A DNA stretch of 64,000 nucleotides from Enterobacter sp. 10-1 (GTDB lineage Bacteria > Pseudomonadota > Gammaproteobacteria > Enterobacterales > Enterobacteriaceae), in the NCBI GenBank assembly GCA_002270295.1, contig NISF01000006.1, forward strand, positions 1-64,000. The letters run 5' to 3'. The notes under the pieces are model-generated. The model was not told the DNA's origin and did not search any database. It was given only the letters and a program-made list of their open reading frames with translations. Position 1 is the stretch's first letter; each line of letters begins with the position of its first letter. Below, in pieces: positions 54,217-63,264 of the stretch. Made by a program: the position numbers and the translations under genes.

Positions 54217-54855
54217 GCCGTCCGCCGGGGCCGGCACATCGTCATCCTGTAAGATATGCTGGCGCAGCAGCGTCGCCAGGGTAGAAGGATCGCCTCGCTC
54301 TATCGCCTCGACCATCGCGAAATGTTCCTGCGAGGACTGGACGATCCTCGCATGCGAGTTCCATTGCCCCAGCGCCGCGGAGGGAACCCGGCTGCGGAGT
54401 TCGAAAATCAGTTCAATCATGTCTTTGTTCGAACACGGAGCAAGCAGCGCGCGGTGAAAGGCGAGGTTGGATTCATACTGTTGCAGGATCGTGCCGAACT
54501 GAGTGTAGTGGTCAAACAATTCGGCGCACTGGCGCAGGGCGGCTAACTGCGCGGGCTGGATATGCTCCACGATATCGCTGGCCGATGCGCTTTCCAGCAC
54601 CGCGCGGATGCGCGAAATATTCCTACGCTGCTGCACGTCAGGCGAATAAACATGGTACCCACGATTGGGAACATGCTGCACCAGCCGTTCAATGACCAGC
54701 TGATCGAGGGCGCGGCGAACATCGCTGCGCGTACACTCATAGCGCTCAGCCAGCTCGACCTGTTTCAGCCAGGCGCCTGGCTGGAAAACCCCGGTATTAA
54801 TATCCATCGCCAGCAGGTTGGCAACGTGCACCAGAGTGCTTTTACCTTGCATCAT
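54205..54855 (-). CDS. GntR-family regulator (FadR/FCD subfamily)
   Basis: 216-residue regulator with N-terminal winged HTH (LAERYECTRSDVRRALDQLVIERLVQHVPNRGYHV spans about 36-70) and C-terminal all-helical FCD effector domain (residues 80-205; metal-ligand-like Asp/His in NLAFHRALL and RQHI). Divergent from the hydrolase/C45/ABC operon; two perfect palindromes in the shared 228-nt control region are its likely operators. A carboxylate or amino-acid-like product of the operon is the expected ligand. Confidence 0.85.
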   Translation of the reverse strand: MMQGKSTLVHVANLLAMDINTGVFQPGAWLKQVELAERYECTRSDVRRALDQLVIERLVQHVPNRGYHVYSPDVQQRRNISRIRAVLESASASDIVEHIQPAQLAALRQCAELFDHYTQFGTILQQYESNLAFHRALLAPCSNKDMIELIFELRSRVPSAALGQWNSHARIVQSSQEHFAMVEAIERGDPSTLATLLRQHILQDDDVPAPADGSMR

Positions 54856-54998
54856 ATCCTCAGCTCCTTGTCCTGGTTCCCGCGATTTTTTGCAGCCTGA
54901 TAATGAACGGTTCCCGGCTTTGGCACCAGTTTAAACCGTCGGTCTATTGGCTTTTGCTCTGACCCAAAGCTGAATTGTGACATGAACCAGATCTTTTG

Positions 54999-55031
54999 TT
55001 AATAAATTGTTTATTAAATTGGCGCCAATTT
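54999..55031. promoter_or_regulatory. Two abutting palindromes, candidate GntR operators
   Basis: TTAATAAATTGTTTATTAA (54999-55017; perfect 8-bp arms) and AAATTGGCGCCAATTT (55016-55031; perfect 16-bp palindrome) lie 50-85 nt before the hydrolase start. Confidence 0.55.
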
Positions 55032-55083
55032 TGGTTTTGTGTTTGAATCAATTTTGAACAGCCGATCAACGAGAAAACAATTT

Positions 55084-55944
55084 ATGCAACTATCAGTAAT
55101 TAAAAATGATTCTGAGCATGCTGCCGGGCGTAGCCTGGCGCTTTACTATCGCGGCAGCACGACTATCTTTTCCAGCCGGCACGATCCCCGCTTCCAGTAT
55201 TGCCTGTACGTTCCGCCCGGATTCGATGGCGACAAAACCGATTATCGCCTGGTCGTGGCGATGCACGGCACCGGCCGTTCGATGGTGCAATACCGGGATG
55301 CTTTTACCGAGTTTGCCCGCTATAACCGCTGCGTTGTTCTGGCCCCGCTGTTTCCCGTCGGGCCGCTAGGTGACGGCAATTCACACGGCTTTAAATACAT
55401 CATTGAGCAGGATATTCGCTATGACCTGGCGCTGCTGGCGATGATTGATGAAGTTAGCGAGCTGCTGGATCGCGACTTTGGCAAGTTTCTGCTGTTCGGC
55501 TACTCGGGAGGCGGTCATTTCGCCCATCGCTTCCTTTACATTCACCCGGAAAAGCTGCTGGGAGTCTCCATTGGCGCCCCGGGTTCCGTCACGCTGCTGG
55601 ACGACAGCAAGGCCTGGTGGCCGGGGGTGCAGAACTTTGAGCAAATCTTTGGCAAACCTCTGGATTACCACGCCTTAAAACAGGTAGCGGTGCAGCTGGT
55701 GGTCGGCAAAGTCGATCTCGAAACCTGGGAAATCACCCATCAACCCGGCGGCCGGTATTATCAGCCGGGATGTAATGATGCCGGTATCACCCGAATCGAA
55801 CGGAATACCGCGCTGCTCAACAGCCTACGCGAGCACGGCGTGAAAGCTGAACAAGAGATAGTGCCAAACGTCGGCCACGACGGCATGAAAGTGCTGGATC
55901 AGGTGAAAGACTTCTTCCTGCGCGTACTGCAGGCAAATCGCTGA
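55084..55944 (+). CDS. Alpha/beta hydrolase (PHB-depolymerase/esterase-like)
   Basis: 286-residue cytoplasmic hydrolase; no signal peptide. Nucleophile Ser in the elbow LLFGYSGGGHFAHR, oxyanion strand YRLVVAMHGTGRSM, and a C-terminal His in PNVGHDGMKVLDQV. Start MQLSVIKND at 55084 is preferred; the frame from 55039 adds 15 residues without support and the ribosome site (CGAGAA) is weak in either case. First gene of a six-gene operon (12-nt gap to the C45 gene). Probably cleaves an ester or acyl group on an imported compound. Confidence 0.78.
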   Translation: MQLSVIKNDSEHAAGRSLALYYRGSTTIFSSRHDPRFQYCLYVPPGFDGDKTDYRLVVAMHGTGRSMVQYRDAFTEFARYNRCVVLAPLFPVGPLGDGNSHGFKYIIEQDIRYDLALLAMIDEVSELLDRDFGKFLLFGYSGGGHFAHRFLYIHPEKLLGVSIGAPGSVTLLDDSKAWWPGVQNFEQIFGKPLDYHALKQVAVQLVVGKVDLETWEITHQPGGRYYQPGCNDAGITRIERNTALLNSLREHGVKAEQEIVPNVGHDGMKVLDQVKDFFLRVLQANR

Positions 55945-55956
55945 GGAGCGAACAAC

Positions 55957-57063
55957 GTGACGCAACCTTTTCCCTTAATCGAAATCTCCGGTACGCCGTA
56001 CGAGCGGGGCTGCCAGTACGGTGAGCAGGCTAAAGCTCGGATCCACGCCAGCGTGGCTATTTATGGCGACCAGCTGAACGCCCTGCGGATCGGTCAGGAA
56101 CAGCGTGACCGCCTGATTAATAGCTTCAGCGCCATCATCCGCGAGTTTGATGCGGACTATCTCGACGAAATGCGCGGCATTGCCAGCGCATCCGACGTTT
56201 CGCTGGAAGCTATTGTGATGATCAACGCCCGTACGGAAGTTATCGCTCAGGCGCGTAGCCTGCAGCACTGCCCGACGCCGCATGATGACAACATAAAAGA
56301 TGGCTGTACCGGCGCGGTGATCCTGCCGCAGCGCAGCCCGCACGGCAAACTGATTCATGGTCAAAACTGGGACTGGCGCGCGGAGTGCGCGGAGAGTTCG
56401 GTGGTGGTGAAAATTAAGCGTCAGCAGGGGCCGGATGTCCTGACTTTCGTGGAGGCCGGAGGGCTTGGCCGCAGCGGGATGAACAGCGCCGGGATCGCCA
56501 TCACCGCTAACTATCTGCGGTGTGAGCGCGATTATCAGCAGCAGGGCGTTCCGCTGTCGCTGATCCGCCGTAAAGCGCTGGAACAGCAGCATATGGCGCT
56601 GGCGATGAAGGTGGTCGCCACCACGCCAAAGTCGTGCTCTAACAATATGATCCTCAGCACAAAAGAGGGCTTTGCTATCGATTTTGAATGCGCTCCGGAC
56701 GAAAGCTTCACCCTCTATCCGCAAAATGGCCTGCTGGTTCATGCCAACCACTGGGAGAGCCTGCCCGCGCGCTGCAAAATTCGCGAGGAGGGCGTCGATG
56801 CCTCGCCGGATTCGCTGTATCGCGGCTGGCGCGTCCATGAATTACTCAACGCCCATGCAAAACCGGGCGCAGAGGAGATGAAAAACGCCTTTTTCGATGA
56901 CTTCGGCTCCCCCTATTCCGTATGTCGTCCGCCGCGGCCGGGGTTCAGCAGCGATTTATCCGCCACGGTGGCGATGATCGTGATGACTCCCGCTGAGGGG
57001 ATGATGGATGTAGTACCGCTTCCGGCACTTAACCGCGACTTCACGCGCTACACGCTCGATTAA
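55957..57063 (+). CDS. C45-family autoproteolytic Ntn-hydrolase (acyltransferase-like)
   Basis: 368-residue member of the acyl-CoA:6-aminopenicillanate acyltransferase (peptidase C45) family. The precursor should cleave itself between Gly116 and Cys117 (DGCTGAV), making Cys117 the N-terminal nucleophile; HGQNWDWR just downstream is the usual substrate-site segment. No signal peptide, so cytoplasmic. Start is GTG at 55957 with GAGGAG 8 nt upstream. Bacterial members hydrolyse or transfer acyl groups on amides such as N-acyl amino acids; the substrate here is probably what the downstream transporter brings in. Confidence 0.83.
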   Translation: MTQPFPLIEISGTPYERGCQYGEQAKARIHASVAIYGDQLNALRIGQEQRDRLINSFSAIIREFDADYLDEMRGIASASDVSLEAIVMINARTEVIAQARSLQHCPTPHDDNIKDGCTGAVILPQRSPHGKLIHGQNWDWRAECAESSVVVKIKRQQGPDVLTFVEAGGLGRSGMNSAGIAITANYLRCERDYQQQGVPLSLIRRKALEQQHMALAMKVVATTPKSCSNNMILSTKEGFAIDFECAPDESFTLYPQNGLLVHANHWESLPARCKIREEGVDASPDSLYRGWRVHELLNAHAKPGAEEMKNAFFDDFGSPYSVCRPPRPGFSSDLSATVAMIVMTPAEGMMDVVPLPALNRDFTRYTLD

Positions 57064-57076
57064 CAGAGAGATCGCT

Positions 57077-58621
57077 ATGAAAAAATTATTATCAGCTGTT
57101 GCCCTGTTACTGCCGGGCATGGTGGCGCAGGCGGCCGATGGCGAAGTTATCCGTTTTGCGCTGAATCAGGATATCCGCAGCAGCCAGCCGGGCGTCAACC
57201 GGGACGGAAACACCGATGATGTCCTGATGCACGTGGTGGAAGGCATGGTGGGCTACCGCGAGGACGGTACCGTTGGGCCGATGCTCTCGTCATCGTGGGA
57301 TGTGAGTAATGAAGGCAAAACCTATACCTTCCATCTGCGCGAAGGGGTGAAGTTTCACAACGGCGACGCCATGACGGCGCAGGACGTGGTGTGGAGCTGG
57401 AAGCACTGGAACGACCCGAAAACGCAGTGGCGATGTTTGCGCGAATTTGACGGCAGCGGGTTGATTCATGTTACCGACGTCAGCGCGCCGGATGCGCATA
57501 CCGTGGTCATGACGCTGGAGAAACCGGTGGCGCTGTTTCTGGACACGCTGGCGCGCACCGATTGCGGCGCTGCCGCGGTTATCAGCTCTAAATCGGTTGC
57601 CGCGGACGGAACCTGGATCGCGCCGATCGGCACCGGGCCGTTCAGCTTTGGCGAGTGGAAGCATGGTGAGTACGTTTCATTGAAGCGTTTTGCCGACTAC
57701 AGCGCGCTGGCGGGGAAAGAGGACGGCTTTGTCGGCGGAAAAAAAGCGCTGGTGGAGGAAGTGCGCTTTATGGCGATCCCCGATGCGGCAACGGTGAAGG
57801 CGGGCCTGCAGTCGGGAGCCGTGGATCTGGCGCAGGTGAGCCCGATTGACGGCATCGACCTGAAAAAAGACCCCAATATCTCCCTCGAAGTGGCACCGAA
57901 CGCCCAGCGTCACGTGATGCTGATCCAGACCGACGATCCGCTGCTGAAAAACGTCAAGCTTCGTCAGGCGATAGCCTCTGCGCTGGATAGCGAACAGATC
58001 GCGCTGGGAACCAGCCAGAATCTGGCGCAGGCGTCCAACTCCAACATTTCCGTGGCCTCCGCGTTCTACAGCAATATCCAAAAACAGGGCTATAAGTACG
58101 ATCCGGCCCGCACGGCCCAACTGCTGAAAGAGGCGGGCTATAAAGGCGAGCCGCTGGAGATTATCGCCAACAAGCGCGCCACCGTGCCGAGTTTTGATAT
58201 GGCCATTATTATCCAGGCGATGCTGCAGGCGGCGGGAATTAACGCCCGCGTCACTACCATGGAGTGGGCGACCCAGCTTGAGCGCTATCAGTCCGGGCGC
58301 TATCAGATGATGACCTTCACCTACTCCGCGCGCTTTAACCCGGCGCTGGCCTTCGAGCAGATGGTGGGGGATAAAACTAAACAGAAACGCAAGGTCTGGG
58401 GAGATCCGCAGGCTATCGCTATGACCGATGAGCTGGCCACCGTCGACGATCCGGCGCGGGTCCAGGCCATCACCGATAAGCTGCACCAGCAGATGATTGC
58501 TGATGTCCCGCTAATCATCTTTTATCCTGGGCTGGATATTGTCGCGCACCGTAAGGCTATCAGCGGCTATAAATCCTGGCTGGCTGCCGCCGCGCGGCTG
58601 TGGAACGTCAGCAAAGCCTGA
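57077..58621 (+). CDS. ABC transporter substrate-binding protein, DppA/OppA family
   Basis: 514-residue periplasmic binding protein with a cleavable signal peptide (cut after AQA, residue 19) and no lipobox. SBP_bac_5 signature TYTFHLREGVKFHNGDAMTAQDVVWSWKHW near 87-116. Family ligands are peptides, nickel, glutathione, N-acyl peptides or opines. Follows the C45 gene by 13 nt and precedes the permeases by 18 nt. Confidence 0.9.
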   Translation: MKKLLSAVALLLPGMVAQAADGEVIRFALNQDIRSSQPGVNRDGNTDDVLMHVVEGMVGYREDGTVGPMLSSSWDVSNEGKTYTFHLREGVKFHNGDAMTAQDVVWSWKHWNDPKTQWRCLREFDGSGLIHVTDVSAPDAHTVVMTLEKPVALFLDTLARTDCGAAAVISSKSVAADGTWIAPIGTGPFSFGEWKHGEYVSLKRFADYSALAGKEDGFVGGKKALVEEVRFMAIPDAATVKAGLQSGAVDLAQVSPIDGIDLKKDPNISLEVAPNAQRHVMLIQTDDPLLKNVKLRQAIASALDSEQIALGTSQNLAQASNSNISVASAFYSNIQKQGYKYDPARTAQLLKEAGYKGEPLEIIANKRATVPSFDMAIIIQAMLQAAGINARVTTMEWATQLERYQSGRYQMMTFTYSARFNPALAFEQMVGDKTKQKRKVWGDPQAIAMTDELATVDDPARVQAITDKLHQQMIADVPLIIFYPGLDIVAHRKAISGYKSWLAAAARLWNVSKA

Positions 58622-58639
58622 TGAGATAAGGAGACGCGC

Positions 58640-59581
58640 ATGTTGCAGTTTCTGCTTACCCGTATTTTGACCGCTATTCCGACGCTGCTGCTGGTGACCG
58701 TGCTGGTCTTTCTGCTGACGCGCATGGTGCCGGGCGACCCGGCCCTGCTGATGCTGGGGGATATGGCGACGGAGTCCAGCCTTGCCGATCTGCGCCACAG
58801 CATGGGGCTGGATCAGGGGATAGTGCAGCAGTTCTTTATCTGGTCCGCTAACGTGCTGCACGGCGACTTTGGCCACTCAATTCAGAGCGGTCAGCCGGTA
58901 CTGCCTTTGATTCTGCAGCGCTTCGGCGTGACGCTAAGCGTGGTGCTGGTAGCCATCGTTATCGCCTCGCTGCTGGCGGTGCCTGCGGGAATGCTGGCGG
59001 CGTGGAAACAGAACTCCTCCCTGGATACCGGGCTGGTGATGTTCTCCACGTTTCTGCTGTCGATCCCGAGCTTCTGGATGGGGCTGCTTATTCTGCTGCT
59101 GCTTGGCCTGAAGCTCGGCTGGCTGCCGGTTGTCGGCTACGTCTCATTGAGCGATGACCTGAAGGCGGGGCTGCTGTATCTGCTGATGCCGGTGATGACG
59201 CTGGTGCTGGTGGAGATCGGCGCGCTGGTCCGCATGATGCGGGCCAGTACGCTGGAGGTGCTGCGGCTTGATTATGTTTCCCACGCCCGGGCGAAGGGGC
59301 TGCGCGAGCGCGCGGTCCTAACGCGCCACGTGTTCCCGAATGCCTTTGGGCCGACGTGGACGCTGATTGGCCTGACGCTCGGCAACCTGCTCAGCGGGGT
59401 GGCGGTGACGGAAACGGTCTTCAGTCTGCCGGGGCTCGGCCGCCTGCTGGTGGATGCCATTTATGCCCGCGACTATCCGGTTATTCAGGGATGTATGCTG
59501 TTTATCGCCACGCTCTATGTGCTCACCAATCTGCTGATTGATGCGCTCTATCCACTGTTCAATCCGAGGGTTTCTGCGTGA
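58640..59581 (+). CDS. ABC transporter permease, DppB-like
   Basis: 313-residue inner-membrane protein, six segments, first periplasmic loop large as in DppB/OppB. Coupling-helix motif EVLRLDYVSHARAKGLRERAVLTRHVFPNA near 210-237. Ends with a 4-nt overlap onto the next gene. Confidence 0.92.
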   Translation: MLQFLLTRILTAIPTLLLVTVLVFLLTRMVPGDPALLMLGDMATESSLADLRHSMGLDQGIVQQFFIWSANVLHGDFGHSIQSGQPVLPLILQRFGVTLSVVLVAIVIASLLAVPAGMLAAWKQNSSLDTGLVMFSTFLLSIPSFWMGLLILLLLGLKLGWLPVVGYVSLSDDLKAGLLYLLMPVMTLVLVEIGALVRMMRASTLEVLRLDYVSHARAKGLRERAVLTRHVFPNAFGPTWTLIGLTLGNLLSGVAVTETVFSLPGLGRLLVDAIYARDYPVIQGCMLFIATLYVLTNLLIDALYPLFNPRVSA

Positions 59582-60399
59582 AGAGAAAACATATCGTCCT
59601 CGCGCCAAACGCGCTGCTGGGAATAGCGCTGATTGGCACCATCGCGCTGGCCGGCATCGTGGGCTTCTTCTGGACCCCGCTGGACCCGTCGCGGATCAAT
59701 ATTCTGGCGCGCCTGCAGTCTCCGGGAGCGGGTCACCTGCTGGGCACCGACGAATACGGTCGCGACGTGCTGAGTCGCCTGCTGGCCGGAGCCAATGCCA
59801 GTATGACTATCTCTCTGGTGACGGTTGGCTTTGCGCTGTTGGTCGGTATTACGCTGGGGCTGATCAGCGGCTACCTGCGCGGCGCGGTGGACCGGCTGAT
59901 TATGATGCTGACCGACGCGCTGCTGGCCTTTCCCGGCATTCTGCTGGCGCTGGCGCTGTTGAGCATCCTCGGCAACAACCGCTACGGCATTATTCTGTCG
60001 CTGGGTCTGGCCTACACCCCCTCGGTGGTGCGCATCGTTCGCGGCACCGTGCTGGGGCTACGCGAGGCGGAGTTTGTCTCCGCGGCGAGGGTCATGGGGC
60101 ACAATGAATGGGCGATCCTACGCCGTCATATTCTTCCTAATTGCCTGGCGCCCCTGACGGTGCTGGCTACCTCGATGCTGGGCTGGGTATTGATTTCCGA
60201 AAGCGCGCTCTCCTTTCTCGGTCTCGGCGTGCCGCCTCCGGAGCCGACGTGGGGCAATATGCTGGCCGCCAGCCGCAGCTATCTCGCCCAGGCGCCGTGG
60301 CTTGCGCTCCTGCCGGGCGTCTGTATATCGCTGGCGCTGCTGGGGGTCAACATGCTGGGCGACGCGTTACGTGATTATCTCGATCCGAGGATGCAATGA
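59578..60399 (+). CDS. ABC transporter permease, DppC-like
   Basis: 273-residue partner permease, GTG start at 59578 inside the stop of the previous gene (GTGA overlap). N-terminal segment, then GTDEYGRDVLSRLLAGANAS near 57, typical of DppC; coupling motif EAEFVSAARVMGHNEWAILRRHILPN near 161-186. Ends with a 4-nt overlap onto the ATPase gene. Confidence 0.92.
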   Translation: MKRKHIVLAPNALLGIALIGTIALAGIVGFFWTPLDPSRINILARLQSPGAGHLLGTDEYGRDVLSRLLAGANASMTISLVTVGFALLVGITLGLISGYLRGAVDRLIMMLTDALLAFPGILLALALLSILGNNRYGIILSLGLAYTPSVVRIVRGTVLGLREAEFVSAARVMGHNEWAILRRHILPNCLAPLTVLATSMLGWVLISESALSFLGLGVPPPEPTWGNMLAASRSYLAQAPWLALLPGVCISLALLGVNMLGDALRDYLDPRMQ

Positions 60400-62036
60400 T
60401 GAACAACACAACCGCATTATTGCAGGTCAGCAACCTGCGGGTTAGCGTCGCGGGGCGTGAAGTCGTAAAAGGCATCTCGTTTACGCTCGCTCCCGGCGAA
60501 GTGCTGGCGGTGGTCGGGGAGTCCGGCAGCGGTAAAACTCTGGCGATGCGCTCCTTAATTTCGCTGCTGCCGACGGGGGTAACCAGCTTTGCCGATTCGC
60601 TAATCTTTGACGGCCACGATCTCAATCACCTCGCCGCGGAGCAGCTGCGCGAGCTGCGCGGTGCGGGCATCGGTATGGTTTTTCAGGAGCCGATGACATC
60701 GCTAAACCCGGCGATGACCATTGGCCGCCAGCTTGATGAAGGGCTGGCGTTACACACCCGCCTCAGCGAGCCCGCGCGGCGGGAAAAGATCGTTGCGATG
60801 CTGGAGCGCGTCGGTCTGGCTGATGCCGGGAAATTATTAGGCTCTTATCCCCATGAGTTTTCGGGAGGGATGCGTCAGCGGGTGATGATCGCCGCGGTCA
60901 TGCTGCTTGAGCCGAAACTGATTGTTGCCGACGAGCCGACCACCGCCCTGGACGTGCTGGTACAGCATGAGGTTATGGATCTGATGCTGGGGCTAACCGC
61001 CGAAAAGGGCAGCGCCGTGATTCTGATTAGCCACAATCTGTCGATGGTTGCGCGCTATGCATCACGCATTATGGTGATGGAGCAAGGCGAAGTGGTTGAG
61101 CAGAACGGCAGCCAGCGGCTGCTGGCCGAACCGCAGCACGCCTATACCCGGCGTCTGCTGGAAGCGCTGCCGGTACGCCAGCCGGCGCCGGACCGCCAGC
61201 GCCTGCTGGCGGCGGAAAGCGTCATTGCGCTGACGGACGTCGATATCCGCTACGTAGGACGTAAGTCCTGGTTCCGCCCGGCAAAGGTGACGCACGCGGT
61301 AAAAGGGATCAGCTTTAACGTGCGCGCCGGTGAGACGGTGGCGCTGGTCGGCGCGAGCGGTTCCGGTAAAACCACCATCGGCAAGCTTATAGCGGGAATG
61401 CTGAAGGCCAGCCAGGGCGTGCTGGCGTTTCGGGGGCGGGCGCTGGATCCAGCGGATAAGGCGCTGATGACCACCTGGCGACGGGAGTGTCAGATGATCC
61501 AGCAGGACCCGTTCTCCTCGCTTAACCCGCGGATGCGCGTCGCGCAACTTATTGAAGAGCCGCTGCTGCTGGTGGCGACGATGAACCGCAGCGCTCGCGA
61601 ACAGCGGGTTCGCGAGGTGCTGGATGAGGTTGGACTGGGAAGCCTGTTTATGTCCCGCTATCCCCATCAGCTTTCGGGAGGCCAGCGCCAGCGGGTGGCG
61701 ATTGCGCGGGCGATTGTCCGGCGTCCGGCCTTTATCATTGCCGATGAGCCGACTTCAGCGCTGGATATGACGGTGCAGAAACAAATTCTCGAACTGCTCA
61801 AGCGGCTACAGCAGCATTACGGGTTTGCCTGTTTGTTTATTACGCACGATCTCGGTGCCGTCGAGCAGATAGCGGACAGAGTGCTGGTGATGGAAAAGGG
61901 GAGCCTGGTCGAGAGCGGGTGGAGTGATGACGTTCTGGATAATCCTCAGCACCCCTATACGCAGCGGCTGCTAAGCTGCCTGCCGGTTCTTATAGCGCGG
62001 GAGCAGGGAGGATACCAGCTGCAGCAGCCGGCGTGA
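60396..62036 (+). CDS. ABC transporter ATPase, fused DppD-DppF type
   Basis: 546-residue protein with two complete nucleotide-binding domains in one chain, as in GsiA or YejF. Walker A GESGSGKT near 41 and GASGSGKTT near 320, signatures FSGGMRQRV and LSGGQRQRV, Walker B IVADEPTTALD and IIADEPTSALD. It completes a self-contained importer with the two permeases and binding protein. Last gene of the GntR-controlled operon; a terminator follows. Confidence 0.93.
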   Translation: MMNNTTALLQVSNLRVSVAGREVVKGISFTLAPGEVLAVVGESGSGKTLAMRSLISLLPTGVTSFADSLIFDGHDLNHLAAEQLRELRGAGIGMVFQEPMTSLNPAMTIGRQLDEGLALHTRLSEPARREKIVAMLERVGLADAGKLLGSYPHEFSGGMRQRVMIAAVMLLEPKLIVADEPTTALDVLVQHEVMDLMLGLTAEKGSAVILISHNLSMVARYASRIMVMEQGEVVEQNGSQRLLAEPQHAYTRRLLEALPVRQPAPDRQRLLAAESVIALTDVDIRYVGRKSWFRPAKVTHAVKGISFNVRAGETVALVGASGSGKTTIGKLIAGMLKASQGVLAFRGRALDPADKALMTTWRRECQMIQQDPFSSLNPRMRVAQLIEEPLLLVATMNRSAREQRVREVLDEVGLGSLFMSRYPHQLSGGQRQRVAIARAIVRRPAFIIADEPTSALDMTVQKQILELLKRLQQHYGFACLFITHDLGAVEQIADRVLVMEKGSLVESGWSDDVLDNPQHPYTQRLLSCLPVLIAREQGGYQLQQPA

Positions 62037-62059
62037 GCGGATTAACGGGCGGATATACG

Positions 62060-62093
62060 AAAAATAGCGGCGGTACTCCGCCGCTATTTCTTT
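62060..62093. terminator. Terminator between ABC operon and nemA
   Basis: AAATAGCGGCGG-TACT-CCGCCGCTATTT, perfect 12-bp stem with A/T flanks, usable from both convergent sides. Confidence 0.9.
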
Positions 62094-62113
62094 GGCCGCT
62101 GTAAAAGAGGGCG

Positions 62114-63211
62114 TTACAGCGTCGGATAATCGGTATAGCCTTCCGCGCCGCCGCCGTAGAAGCTCTCCGGACGCTGCGGGTTCAGCGCCGCTTTATGCTT
62201 CAGGCGGGCAACCAGATCGGGGTTGGCGATAAAGTCGCGACCGAAAGCGACGGCGTCAATCAGGCCTTTGCTAATCAGATCGTTGGCCTTTTCAACCGTA
62301 TAGGCGCCCGCGCCGATAATGGCGCCCGGGAAGCGCGCGCGAACCTTCTGACGGAACTCATCGCTGTACGGCTGGCCGCCGGCCCAGTCCGGCTCGGACA
62401 TGTGCAGGTAGGCGATACCTCGTTTAGCAAGCTCTTCAATCAGATACAGCGCGTCGGCTTCTTCATTCGGGCCGTTATCGACGTTCTGGAAGCTGCCGAT
62501 TGGCGATACGCGGATACCGATGCGATCGGCGCTCCACTCTTTACTGACCGCCTCCACCACTTCCAGCACCAGGCGAGCGCGGTTTTCAACGCTGCCGCCG
62601 TACCGATCGCTACGATGGTTAGAGGTCGGGGAGAGGAACTGGTGCAGCAGGTAGCCGTGGGCGGAGTGCAGTTCCACCAGATCGAAGCCGGCGTCGCGCG
62701 CGTTGCCTACCGCCTGGCGGAAGTCGTTGACGATCCCTGGGATCTCATCGAGCTCCAGCGCCCGCGGCATGGAGGTATCGGCGCGAACGGCGTGGCCGTT
62801 CTCATCACGCAGCGACGTACGGGTGCCGGCGCTGATTGCGGACGGCGCAACCGGCGCCGCGCCGCCTGGCTGCAGGCTGTTATGTGAGATACGACCGGTA
62901 TGCCACAGCTGTACGGCAATATGTCCCGCTTCGGCGTGAACGCCGGCGGTGATTTTCTGCCAGGCCGCGATCTGTTCAGGGCTGTGCAGACCCGGGGCGC
63001 CGGCATAGCCTTTAGCCTGGGCGGAGATCTGCGTCGCTTCCGAAATAATCAGTCCCGAGCTGGCGCGTTGACGGTAATACTCGGCCATCAGCGGAGTAGG
63101 GATGTCGCCGGGCTCAATGCTGCGCAGGCGGGTTAACGGAGCCATAAACACGCGGTTAGGTACGGTGACCGCACCCACTTTCAACGGGGTAAACAATTTT
63201 GATTCGGACAT
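62114..63211 (-). CDS. nemA: N-ethylmaleimide reductase NemA
   Basis: 365-residue FMN-dependent Old Yellow Enzyme family reductase (same length as E. coli), acting on electrophilic alkenes, N-ethylmaleimide and nitro-esters in the cytoplasm. FMN/substrate motifs [10 protein letters not shown] near 23, [16 protein letters not shown] near 179 and [12 protein letters not shown] are intact. Co-directional with nemR, 53 nt downstream of it. A terminator and a long insertion now separate it from gloA. Confidence 0.96.
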   Translation of the reverse strand: MSESKLFTPLKVGAVTVPNRVFMAPLTRLRSIEPGDIPTPLMAEYYRQRASSGLIISEATQISAQAKGYAGAPGLHSPEQIAAWQKITAGVHAEAGHIAVQLWHTGRISHNSLQPGGAAPVAPSAISAGTRTSLRDENGHAVRADTSMPRALELDEIPGIVNDFRQAVGNARDAGFDLVELHSAHGYLLHQFLSPTSNHRSDRYGGSVENRARLVLEVVEAVSKEWSADRIGIRVSPIGSFQNVDNGPNEEADALYLIEELAKRGIAYLHMSEPDWAGGQPYSDEFRQKVRARFPGAIIGAGAYTVEKANDLISKGLIDAVAFGRDFIANPDLVARLKHKAALNPQRPESFYGGGAEGYTDYPTL

Positions 63212-63224
63212 AATGACTCCTGAG

Positions 63225-63240
63225 TAGACCGGTCGTCTTG
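63225..63240. promoter_or_regulatory. Degenerate NemR-box-like sequence between nemR and nemA
   Basis: TAGACCGGTCGTCTTG keeps the left half TAGACC but the right half is out of register by one base. May be a decayed or weak secondary site. Confidence 0.3.
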
Positions 63241-63264
63241 AAATGGGTTAAATAAAAACGCCTG

